From positions 18,663,501-18,727,500 of the forward strand of contig JALMGJ010000006.1 in NCBI GenBank assembly GCA_023362775.1: a DNA stretch of 64,000 nucleotides, in the 5' to 3' direction. This DNA comes from Charina bottae. Taxonomy: Eukaryota > Chordata > Lepidosauria > Squamata > Charinaidae. The first letter of the stretch is position 1; each line of letters starts with the position of its first letter. A program made the translations under genes and the position numbers. Shown here piece after piece: positions 55,539 through 64,000 of the stretch. Below the pieces are notes generated by a model that saw only the letters and a list, made by a program, of their open reading frames with translations, made no database searches and was not told the origin of the DNA.

Positions 55539-55765
55539 AAATTACATCTCAATATAACCATGACCTAGCCCCAGGTGTAAGGTCACACAGCTACCTAGGA
55601 ACATATTTAGGATTCCCTTACCAACTTTGCTCAGACTGAAGAAGCTCCTTGGATAAGGAGCGAAACGTTTCCACTAAGAAAATAGAAATCCAGTTGACAT
55701 GATTCAAGCTACAGACAATTCCACCTGGATGACTGAGAACCTTCATAGACATTCTGCTAAGGAAA

Positions 55766-56457
55766 GTGGCAAATGTTCCTGCAAGGTGTTGCCCTTGAGC
55801 CAGAAGTTAAGCACTCTCAGATCCTGCAGCAGGCATTTGCTTTGTCTCTGGGTAAACAAAGAGTTTGAATGTGACTCCCCTGATAGCATCAAGTTTAACA
55901 GGAAGGTGGAGGCACCTTGTAACTAATATGGACATCTTCTAGGCTCTTCAAAGCAAGACCAAGCAAAGCACTATTACCAGCTTTTTTGCAAAGGTAGCTA
56001 CATCCACCATAGTTGCAGCTGGAATAATTAGAAAATAATACTGTACCAACACTTCGCAGCTTTGAAGAGGAGGAGGAGGACTCTATTTCTTGCTTATTTT
56101 GATACTTTATTCTTTATATAATATTCTTATTTTTGCTATTTTTAAATTTTAGACTGTTCCCCTTGTCCGTTTGAACCTTTCTTATATCACAATCTTGTTG
56201 AGCTTTTTGCTTTTAAAATAAAATCCTTTAAGATACTGTTTTTTTCCCTTTCTTAATTTCAGAAAGAAGGCACTCACCGAGAGTTTTTGATCTTCACTGC
56301 TGTTTGGAATCTCTCTCTTAGGTTGTAAAGCAACTAAGTCGTAAAGTGATTAAGAAAGTGAGGCTTTTGCCAGTCAAATGTCCATAAGGGTTGCACAGCA
56401 CCAAGCCACTCAACCCATGCTATACGAAAGCCAAAGACACCACATTATGTCTCAAAA
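55766..56457. other. intergenic sequence, nothing recognised
   Basis: A (GAG)n-like patch at 56064-56080 and AT-rich sequence. No exon seen. Confidence 0.5.
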
Positions 56458-56754
56458 AGGTAAAGGTAAAGGTTCCCCCCGCACATTTGTGCAGTCGTGT
56501 CCGACTCTAGGGGCCGGTGCTCATCTCCGTTTCTTAGCTGAAGAGCCAGCGCTGTCCGAAGACGCTTCCGCGGTCATGTGGCCGGCATGACGCGCGCGGA
56601 ACGCTGTTACCTACCCACCGAAGTGGTACCTATTCATCTACTTGCATTTGTGTGCTTTCAAATTGCTAGGTTGGCAAGAGCTGGGGAGAGTGCGGGAGCT
56701 CACTCTGTCACGCGGGGCTAGGTATTCGAACCTCCGAACTTGCCACCACGCCCC
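56458..56754 (-). mobile_element. Sauria-type SINE with internal deletion
   Basis: Reverse copy that lacks ~45 bp between the B-box region (GTATTCGAACCTCCGAACTT) and the 5' end (GCCACCACGCCCC), thus missing the A box. It adjoins directly the heptamer array that follows. Confidence 0.88.
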
Positions 56755-56859
56755 TGTCTTATGTCTTATGTCTTATGTCTTATGTCTTATGTCTTATGTC
56801 TTATGTCTTATGTCTTATGTCTTATGTCTTATGTCTTATGTCTTATGTCTTATGTCTTA
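56755..56859. repeat. (CTTATGT)n heptamer microsatellite, ~15 copies
   Basis: Nearly perfect 7-bp units TGTCTTA. A few more units appear at 57104-57122 on the other side of the LTR-like element, so that element appears to sit within the array. Confidence 0.95.
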
Positions 56860-57099
56860 TGACTTCGGGCATAGAAATAACACGCTGAGGCTGGAATCAA
56901 GCTCTAGTGATTTATTATCCTACTACCCTAACAGAATCCATCTAGACTAACATGAAGTGGCAATGCCCAAAGAATAAGTCCACAAACCTAGGGTGGGGCT
57001 TTCTTCAATCTCTTGGGAGGGAAACATAGTGATTCAGTACTACGCATGCGCTTTCCCTCCTGGAGGGAGCCCCCTCCGCCGCCCGTTATCTCCCTGACA
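56860..57099 (-). mobile_element. Possible solo LTR (TGTCAGGGAGATA family)
   Basis: On the minus strand it starts TGTCAGGGAGATAACGGGCG and ends GCCCGAAGTCA (TG...CA). AATAAA lies roughly two-thirds along (GGATAATAAATCAC). No TATA box or clear target duplication was seen, partly because the flanks are the CTTATGT array. Confidence 0.5.
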
Positions 57100-57122
57100 T
57101 ATCTCTTATGTCTTATGTCTTA

Positions 57123-57999
57123 GCTAATGTCATAAACTTATACTGTACATATATACATCTAGCAGTAATTATTGCATCTGACTGTACCTTTGCAGCTTGG
57201 CTTAGAAACTTCTTCCCCAGTTTGTCCTCCCCCTGAACTGCTTCATTTCAAGCTGGTCATTACAAGAACATAACACATTTTACATGATGTTTTGAATGTG
57301 CTTGCATTTATCCTGTTTTCCTATTTCATTTCTTAAAGAAAATATAACCAGGAGTCTTTGGGGGCTTTTTCCTTTGTTATTGCACTTTCATAAGTCCTGG
57401 GAGCCCTTTTGCCTAAAGGGCAAGGTAAAAATATTACATAAAATAAAAATAAATAGCACAAGAGGCTTGAAGGCAACCAGAATCCTTTTCTTCTCCCAGC
57501 CTTTCAGCAGCAAATCATCCAGCATACACTGTTTAGTTTGGGGAAGTGAATGTTTTAACAATCTCCCTTTATCCTTTTATCCACCTCCTTTTTAGAAAGT
57601 GGTTTCTTATTAAATAAATCAAAAGAAAAAAATTGTGATAAGCCTAGACTAGGCCTTAGCAAAAATTTATTGGGCTCACGGAGAAACGATGCTTTAATGT
57701 TGTTTCCTGTTGCATCTGTACTTACTGGTAAATGAAGCTTCTCTCTGAATAACGTGGCAAATTACCCTCAAATTGTAGGAATTTTGGTTTTCTTGCAATA
57801 TTCCTTAAAAAGTTGTTATGGAAAAAAGCAGGGCTTCAATCGTTTGATAGTGGTCACCATCTTTACTTTTTTGACTCCCTGTAGGCGCCCCTATTAATAA
57901 GATTTATTAATACCTTGATAATTTGATCAAGAGTTATAATTAAATATAGTATACAAACCAAACTCTCGAAGAGAATATTTGTAGCTCAGGGTTGAACTG
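57123..57999. other. intergenic sequence, nothing recognised
   Basis: No exon or element ends detected. Confidence 0.5.
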
Positions 58000-58181
58000 T
58001 GGAGTCCATGGTGCTCTCTGAGCCTTGTTGTTTTCTTGCAGACGTTTCATTGCCAGGCTAGGCAACATCTTCAGTGCGAAAAGGGAGTGGAACTTGCTCT
58101 CTGTTTATATACCCTGGCTTGTCCTGCCTGTGTTGGTGGGGGTGTTGTACTCTCCTTGGTAGTACCTTGATTGGGTTGTTG

Positions 58182-58566
58182 TTTGTAACAGCCACTATGT
58201 AGGACAGACTGGCAGAAGACTAGCAGAACGCATCCATGAACACCAACTAGCAGTCAGAAGACATGATGAAAACTCCTTAATCTCACAACACATGGACAGA
58301 CTTAACCATACTTTCAACTGGGAAACTGTGAGCATCTTAAACCAAGCCAAATCTAAAAATGCTAGAGAATTCCTGGAAGCTTGGCACTCAGACAAAGCAG
58401 CCATCAACAGACACATAGAGGTAAACAACATTTACATACCATTCATAAGAGACAATAGAATAGCCAGAAGACCAGAACACCTCTTTGCCAGCAATCAACA
58501 ACAAGATATGCAAAGATTAACAGCAAGATTAGCAGCAGAGGAGCAATCAAACAACACAATAGACAC
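58182..58566 (+). pseudogene. Penelope-like GIY-YIG endonuclease fragment (family A)
   Basis: Encodes SHYVGQTGRRLAERIHEHQL, with the YVGQTGR motif corresponding to YIG and the following Arg. Next is QHMDRLNHTFNWETVSILNQ and FLEAWHSDKAAINRHIEVNN, and then a Gln/Ala-rich tail. It is clearly different from the family-B endonuclease (LYIGETKQ...) although both share the fold signature. The C-terminus is broken by the family-B insertion and continues at 59897. Confidence 0.8.
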
Positions 58567-59896
58567 CTCTTAACACCACTTATTTCACATACAGAGGTGA
58601 CTTTTACAGACCAAAACATGGCTGTAACATGGGTTCTCCTGTGTCACCCATTGTGGCCAATTTATACATGGAAGAAGTGGAGAAAAAAGCACTCAACACA
58701 TTCCAGGGAACAGCGCCCACCCACTGGTTCAGGTATGTGGATGACACCTGGGTCAAAATCAAGGCCCAGGAAGTACAGGCCTTCACGGACCATATAAACA
58801 CTATAGATGCCAACATTAGGTTCACCAGAGAAGACACCAAGGACAACAGACTGGCATTCCTAGACTGTGAAGTCCTCATTGGGACCGGTGGCAAGCTAGA
58901 AATAGGGATCTACAGGAAACCCACACACACAGATCAATATCTGATGTTTGACTCCCACCATCCACTGCAGCACAAACTAGGAGTCATCAGGACATTGTCA
59001 CACAGAGCAGAAACCATCCCCACCTCCATGGATTCCAAAAAGAATGAAAATCAGCACCTGAGAACAGCTCTGAAGGCCTGTGGATATCCAAATTGGGCCT
59101 TCACCAAATCTAAATCTACCAGACCTAAAACAGCGACAGATAGGGCTGAGACTCAGAGTAAACGGAAGAACCTGGTCATTCCCTACATGGCTGGCGTGTC
59201 TGAAAAGATAAAACGGATATTTGGCAAACACCACATACCTGTATATTTCAAACCCACCAACACACTGAGACAGGCTTGTACACCCCAAAGATCAAACTCC
59301 AAAACACAAGAAAAGCAATGTAGTTTATGCAATCCAGTGCAGTGAGGAGTGCTCTGAACTCTACATTGGAGAAACCAAACAACTTTTGTACAGGAGGATG
59401 GCCCAACACAGGAGAAGTAACACCACAGGACCAGAGTCAGAAGTTTATCTGCATCTAAAGGAAAAAGGACACTCATTTGAGGACATTAATGTTCACATTT
59501 TAGACAGAGAAGATAGGTGGTTTGAGAGAGGGGTCAAGGAATCCATTTATGCCAACTTGGAAAATCCTTCCTTGAATAGAGGTGGGGGCCTCAGGCACAA
59601 TCTTTCCCCCATTTTCCTCCCTGCTTTGTCTTCTGTGCCTAGGAAGATTAAGACCATTTCACAAGCTCAACAGCAGCATGGTGATCTTAACGATCCTCCT
59701 TTAGATGATAAAAGGACTTAAAATAACATCTCAATATAACCATGACCTAGCCCCAGGTGTAAGGTCACACAGCTACCTAGAAACATATTTAGGATTCCCT
59801 TACTAACTTTGCTCAGACTGAAGAAGCTCCTTGGATAAGGAGCGAAACGTTTCCACTGAGAAAATAGAAATCCATTTGACATGATTCAAGCTACAG
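58567..59896 (+). mobile_element. Penelope-like element (family B), nested insertion
   Basis: Flanked by a perfect 16-bp duplication ACAACACAATAGACAC (58551-58566 and 59897-59912) that splits the family-A reading frame. 5'-truncated within the RT, with the 3' end in normal orientation and a hammerhead-like core at 59818-59854. It is not a fold-back, unlike the other family-B copy at 53769-55752. Confidence 0.9.
58629..59721 (+). pseudogene. Penelope-like RT/GIY-YIG protein (family B), frameshifted
   Basis: Starts at GSPVSPIVANLYMEEVEKKA and includes HWFRYVDDTWVKIKAQ (catalytic YVDD). The RT continues to ...FKPTNTLRQ, where a 2-bp deletion near 59271 (AGACAGAGG to AGACAGG) shifts the frame. 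The endonuclease then continues in another frame (LYIGETKQLLYRRMAQHRRS to PPLDDKRT). It has more of the RT than the 53769-55752 copy but is inactive because of the shift and truncation. Confidence 0.88.
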
Positions 59897-59985
59897 ACAA
59901 CACAATAGACACTAATCAAGGAACTATTAACTCAGGCAATCAACCAAGCAGCAAACAACAACCCAATCAAGGTACTACCAAGGAG

Positions 59986-60115
59986 AGTAATGAACATGAA
60001 TTTGAGTAAACTCCGGGAGACAGTGGAGGACAGAAAGGCCTGCCGTGCTATGGTCCATGAGGTCACGAAGAGTCGGACACGACTAAACGACTGAACAACA
60101 ACAACAACAACAACA
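59986..60115 (+). mobile_element. Bov-B 3'-terminal fragment
   Basis: ATGAACATGAATTTGAGTAA to CACGACTAAACGACTGAACA plus (CAA)n is the last ~130 bp of Bov-B. It begins exactly where the family-A Penelope sequence stops. Confidence 0.9.
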
Positions 60116-60769
60116 AGGGTGGAGGGCATAAAATAGAAATGGTTCAGAAAGAGAATCTTGGCAAGAGAATTCATAAGGCATCTAACATTATTTGGTTATT
60201 GCCTGAAAATGTTTGCACCCTGCCTCGCAATAAATTCTTTCTCTTGCATAACTTCAGTTCTAGGCATGTCTCTGCATCGGATCCCTTTATCACCAACATT
60301 TTATACCCCAAGCAGTGGAAGGCTCTGTAATTCACATAATTAAAAGTGTTTGTTCAATAACGGCTGTCCTGGAAACACAACTACTTTTGAAATTAATGAA
60401 AAACAGATTTCTACCTTCCATCCAGACCAAGAATCTCTTCCTAGCAGATGTGGTTTAAAGTATTTTCCCTCTCATTGTGTTTCCTCTTTCCATTTCCCCT
60501 GCAGGAAAGTTAGACTAATGTTTGGTTTCATTTGAGGATTTGGAGAGGAGTGATAGCGATGATGAAGCATGAAATGGGGCATAAGAAAAGGCAATGGAGA
60601 GAGTGGGAAAGAGGAAGGAAATGTAAGGTTGGCTTTTTACAAACTGAAAAGCATTTTGTTTTTACATTAAAAATTGTCCTGACCTCCTTTCCCAACCTGA
60701 TGCCCTCCAGATGTGTTGTTGTTTTGACTGATACTTTGTCTATCCCTGCTGGTGAGCACTCAAGGCACC
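60116..60769. other. intergenic sequence, weak MITE remnant
   Basis: Around 60690-60745, CCCAACCTGATGCCCTCCAG with TGTGTTGTTGTTTTGACTG is similar to one half of a common amniote hAT MITE. Nothing else was recognised. Confidence 0.4.
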
Positions 60770-61130
60770 TAACAACATTTAAAATATAAAAAGTTAAAAA
60801 AGCAGTATAACAGAAAAATAAATATTAAAATGCATCTTTATGGATTTCCTAAAGACTGAGAGTGCAGTACAGCTCCCAAGGGAGGGCCTTCCATACCATA
60901 GGAGCAATGTAGCAGAAGAACCTTTCCAGCTGGCCAGAAAGACAAGCCCCTGGCCACAGGGGCGTCTTCAAGAGAGCTTCTTCGGCTGATCTTAACAACC
61001 CAACAGGTTTGCAATGGGAGTGGTAGCCCAGTTGATTATCTGTACTGGAGGTCCAAATCCAACGGCACTGACCCTTCAGCATCTCATGATCTGACCACAA
61101 GGGAGCGGTAGGGTGTTGATACAGAGTTGT
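60770..61130 (-). mobile_element. L2-like LINE fragment (diverged)
   Basis: Plus-strand text such as GGGAGGGCCTTCCATACCAT and AGGAGCAATGTAGCAGAAG, followed by CCACAGGGGCG, resembles the inverse of L2 ORF2 C-terminal/3' sequence. The region at 37743-37990 is the closest comparison in this window. Highly decayed. Confidence 0.45.
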
Positions 61131-61223
61131 GGATTTACTGTGTCCACTTTTTGTCTATCCCTCTGCCTGCTTTTTGTCTAAGAGATTGCTAAACTTACTA
61201 ATTTGTTCTGCCTTTCTTCCTAG

Positions 61224-61269
61224 GCACTCCTCCTCCTCCTCCTCCTCCTCCTCCTCCTCCTCCTCCTCC

Positions 61270-61309
<40 letters not shown>
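61224..61309. repeat. (TCC)n followed by (ATC)n microsatellite
   Basis: About 15 TCC trinucleotides and then about 13 ATC trinucleotides. They create long Ser, Glu or Asp runs in the possible frames, which should not be read as protein. Confidence 0.95.
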
Positions 61310-61310
<1 letters not shown>

Positions 61311-61311
61311 T

Positions 61312-61560
61312 AATGAACTTGTATGCTGCCCAACTCCCCACGATTCTGGGAGGCTCACAACAGTCAAACAAAGCAATTGCAGTAAAATCAATAAAAGATA
61401 AAAGATAAAAGATAGCAGGCCCGACAGACCAAATGGAATGAAGTGAGGGGTCTCACTCTCCCTTGCCAAAGGCTCTTAATAAGTCTTCTAAACAACAACA
61501 GAGTGGGGCCATCTGGATCTTGAGGGGAACCTTACTTCAGAGGGCAGGTACTGCTACATG
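61312..61560 (-). mobile_element. L2-like LINE 3' end fragment
   Basis: TTGTATGCTGCCCAACTCCC and GATTCTGGGAGGCTCACAAC match the L2-type 3' end (compare 37584-37625). The trinucleotide tract just before it may have replaced its tail. Confidence 0.55.
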
Positions 61561-61640
61561 CACAGAGTATATGAACTTGTGACTCTTCTTCTGATAGGAT
61601 GTGGCTAGCTGGGTGCCAGGCTTTGTCTATTCTTGTAATG

Positions 61641-61754
61641 CAGTGTTTCTCAACCTTGGCAACTTTAAGATGTGTGGTCTTCAACTCCCAGAATTCCCCA
61701 GCCAGCATGCTTGAAGTCCACACATCTTAAAGTTGCCAAGGTTGAGAAACACTG
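61641..61754. mobile_element. Palindromic hAT-type MITE (CAGTGTTTCTCAACC family)
   Basis: Termini CAGTGTTTCTCAACCTTGGC and its inverse. One arm is slightly deleted around the centre. Flanks TTGTAATG / CTGTACTG, 6 of 8 identical. Confidence 0.88.
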
Positions 61755-61974
61755 CTGTACTGTATTTCTTCTAAATAAAGCTCCTTTGTGTAATACGTAA
61801 TCATAAAATCTGCTCCCCTAATAATTGCACAAAGAATGTTTCAGCCTCCAGCAATCTGGCCCAAAGATACTTGGAGTTTTAAGGATCAATGCCAACAAAT
61901 TGAATTGTGCTGGGCAAGTAATTGGCAACCAGTACAAATATTTTAGTATCAACTATATACAGTATGTTCCTTGC

Positions 61975-63000
61975 ATCATACAGTATATCTATTAGTAGCC
62001 GAGCTGCTGAATTTTTTACCAACTGCAACTTCGGGCATCTTTTCAAGGGTACCCCAATGTAGAATATGTTGCATTAATCAAGGTGATATGCAACCAACGC
62101 AACCAACACACAATTGCCAAATCCAGCTGGCAACCAGTACAAATATTTTTTGGAATTCAGATGGTCTACTAGATGTAATTGTGTAAAAGTGTTCCTTGAC
62201 ACAACAGCCATCTGTGATTTCAGTAACATCACAGATGTTAACATCTAAGTAACATCTAAGGGTCAAGGAATACCCATTTTGTGAACCTGCTGTTTTTGTG
62301 GGAGTGTAACACCATCCAAAACAGAGTGAGCCTCAACTTCTGAGTGTACCTACCTATTAATATAACTACTTCTCACTTGTCTAGATTTAATTTCAGATTG
62401 TTCTCCCTCATTCAATCTGTTGTAGGCAACATTCCAGGTTATTGATTTCTTTCTAGAAATTGGATACTAAGGAGAAGTAGAGCAAAGTATCATCAGTATA
62501 CTGATGACACCCTACTCTAAAACTCTGCCAGTGGTTTCAGCACAGAAGTATTGTATAGAAGTTTAATTTTAGGAAGGACAAAATGGAATCCTCTAGGATT
62601 CCAACACTATAGATTAAAAGCCTTGGTATTAAACAATAGTCCCCAAGCAGAATCTTCTGGCATAAACTGACAGGAAAGACCAGATTCACTGTTACACAAT
62701 GCCTTGGAAGTCCAATCCCACCAGGTGGTCCTGAAGTGGTTGACAGCATTGAAAACTTCCAAGAGGTCCATAAGAACTAGTAGAGCCATGCTCCTCCATC
62801 CAATATCTGGTGTAAGTCATAACCATAGTAGTTTCCAGTACCATATTCTAGCTGAAAGCCTGACTGTATTGAATTCAGAATGATCAGTATTATGCATCTG
62901 GAGCTTCTCAATCACTTTTCCCCAAATGGGACATGTGAGACTGGCCTATAATTGTATAAGTGTCCCAGGTCAAGGAAATATTGCATTAGTAAATATCTTA
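61975..63000 (-). mobile_element. L2-type LINE ORF2 fragment (diverged)
   Basis: Plus-strand text CCAACTGCAACTTCGGGCAT and CAATGTAGAATATGTTGCAT corresponds to 38180-38240 of the better-preserved L2. It continues with TTTAATTTCAGATTGTTCTC, CAGTATACTGATGACACCC (inverse of an RT palm-adjacent region), TTCCAAGAGGTCCATAAGAA and TGTATTGAATTCAG in the same order as in that LINE. It is broken by many shifts. Confidence 0.6.
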
Positions 63001-63620
63001 TTGGATTCACAACTCCTAGAATTCTAACCAGCATGGCCAATTGGAATTTTGAGAATCACGGTTCCAAGACAACTAGAGAGAATCAGGTTAGGAAGGTTTT
63101 GATCGTTTTGATTGTCCTCTTCACTTCCTTTTCAGATCTTTAATGTTCTTTTGAGGTGCTATAACTAGAATTACACACAATATTGTGGTTGTATTCTAGA
63201 TATCATCCAGCATCCAACCTTTCCATCTCCCAACCCTTTTGCATCCAGTTAAAAACACATCTGAGATCGATTTGGGGTATTTGGACTATACTAAGATCTA
63301 CTCAAACATCAGGGCAGTATAAGCATGAGTGTGTTCATATGTTAATCAGTCCAGTGTTTGCAGAAAACCACCAGCCAATCATCAATTGCCCTTTCTGGCT
63401 GAAAGCTGAGCATGAGTATCTGTCAGCCAATCAGGACATGCTAGCCAGCCAATAACTGAGAGGTTAACCCCTTCTCCGTACTTCTCTGTCTAAACACATC
63501 TGCTTTCTACCTTTCCACACAGATGAGAGAATTAATTACTAGTGTTGCCCTGTGTTTCTGAGCTTGTCTCCATTGCCTTCCAGACCTTAATATTGGCAAA
63601 CCAGTATTTCTGCAATTTTA
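63001..63620. other. intergenic sequence, nothing recognised
   Basis: No exon, RNA gene or repeat termini were identified. Confidence 0.5.
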
Positions 63621-63625
63621 CCTAA

Positions 63626-63901
63626 TCATGACAGCACAATGCAGTGGGATTCAGGAGGTGGCAAACAGACAGGGATGTTATCCAAATTAGGCAACAACCG
63701 GTTCCTAAGCAGATAATGGACAAGGCATGCTGAGCAGTAGGAGGTGAGGGCAGCAAGGCTAATGTGTTCAGAGATGGCTTCCCACAGAAGGAGGTGCTCC
63801 TTCAGCCGCTGGGCATCTTCAGCAGGGCTGTGCTGCTCCTGCTTCACTGTGCTATGTCTGCTGTCCGCCACATCACTCCACAGGCCAAGCTGAGAGAGGT
63901 C
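63626..63901 (-). CDS. putative terminal coding exon of an unrecognised gene
   Basis: On the minus strand, a clean acceptor (ATTCTTTGTCTCCGACAG) leads into GACCTCTCTCAGCTTGGCC. An open frame of 91 codons follows (DLSQLGLWSDVADSRHSTVK at the start, LKEHLLLWEAISEHISLAAL in the middle, PPPESHCIVLS at the end), stopping at TGA 63626-63628. The first half is polar. LAALTSYCSACLVHYLLRN could be a short amphipathic helix. I do not recognise the family. Codon use and the splice site look real, but a single exon is weak evidence. It would be convergent with SLC6A13. Confidence 0.5.
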   Translation of the reverse strand, partial: DLSQLGLWSDVADSRHSTVKQEQHSPAEDAQRLKEHLLLWEAISEHISLAALTSYCSACLVHYLLRNRLLPNLDNIPVCLPPPESHCIVLS

Positions 63902-64000
63902 CTGTCGGAGACAAAGAATTAACACCTGGTTCTCACAAATCAACCAGATCAATGAGATAACATCTGTGTAGATGGAGCAAGTGAAGAAACCCTTCCAACA

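Larger units (their letters stand above)
53769..55752. mobile_element. Fold-back Penelope-like element (family B)
   Basis: A single 2-kb insertion flanked by a perfect 13-bp duplication TCTGCTAAGGAAA (53756-53768 and 55753-55765). Left arm (minus strand): about 1.1 kb of the element from the RT C-terminal region to its 3' end. Right arm (plus strand): about 0.85 kb of the same 3' part. The arms meet at 54887-54895, where GAAGGCCTG is shared by both sequences. Each arm has a hammerhead-like core (53814-53850 minus; 55636-55672 plus). Such inverted, 5'-truncated copies are known for Penelope elements. Confidence 0.9.
58000..59988. mobile_element. Fold-back Penelope-like element (family A) with nested insertion
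   Basis: Left part 58000-58181 is the minus-strand 3' end of the element, with a hammerhead-like core at 58038-58074. At 58182 the orientation switches, and the plus-strand endonuclease region follows. Family B is inserted at 58567-59896. After it the family-A reading continues (TIDTNQGTINSGNQPSSKQQ) to 59988. The 37-bp TACTCTCCTTGGTAGTACCT string at 58148-58184 recurs inverted at 59952-59988, confirming the fold-back. Confidence 0.82.

Noticed and set aside
56755..56859. CRISPR-like array
   Set aside because: Units are 7 bp with no spacers. The genome is vertebrate; it is a simple satellite. The 61- and 90-bp arrays were rejected for the same reason.
61155..61469. Acidic Asp/Glu-run protein
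   Set aside because: Translation of a (TCC)n(ATC)n microsatellite.

Overview
This window is vertebrate, almost certainly squamate-reptile (lizard or snake), genomic DNA. It has intron-split vertebrate coding exons embedded in a dense repeat landscape: Bov-B (RTE) LINEs together with tRNA-derived Sauria-type SINEs, L2- and CR1-type LINEs, Penelope-like elements (PLEs), and many non-autonomous DNA transposons. I see no prokaryotic or viral gene organisation.

The one gene I can name is SLC6A13 (GAT2, a Na+/Cl- coupled GABA/taurine-type transporter) on the + strand. Nine exons lie between 2053 and 42625. All have AG/GT splice borders and compatible phases, and they encode the C-terminal 362 residues, from TM5 to the stop. 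The 5' exons lie to the left of the window. The introns are where the transposons sit: the 18.5-kb intron 15378-33915 and the last intron (37207-42526) are built largely from insertions. From 42626 to the right edge the sequence is repeat-rich and mostly intergenic. At the far right (63626-63901, - strand) there is one plausible terminal coding exon of a convergent gene that I do not recognise.

Region by region: 1-7.7 kb holds exon 1 of the window set, a ~90-120 bp direct repeat on either side of that exon, and two hAT-type elements with internal minisatellites. 8-11 kb is an AT-rich L1-like remnant followed by a fold-back PLE. 11.9-15.4 kb carries four exons' worth of gene or flanking intron. 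16.8-33.7 kb contains a decayed RTE-like LINE, a perfect 50-bp-arm palindrome, a solo LTR, a series of CAG...CTG hAT elements and two oppositely oriented Bov-B copies. 37.5-42.0 kb is a near-complete L2-type LINE, antisense in the last SLC6A13 intron. 45.7-48.9 kb is a 3.2-kb GC-rich hAT element built of inverted tandem arrays. 51.5-60 kb contains several Penelope-like elements, some folded back and one nested inside another.

Two patterns look most worth follow-up. First, four sequence-distinct PLE families carry hammerhead-ribozyme-like cores that share the same one-nucleotide insertion before stem II and a self-complementary two-base-pair stem III. Most of these copies are fold-backs. Second, a set of otherwise different DNA transposons all end CAG...CTG and are flanked by 8-bp duplications with TA at the centre (nnnTAnnn). 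One group of them carries tandem GC-box plus CCAAT-box units that resemble promoter modules.
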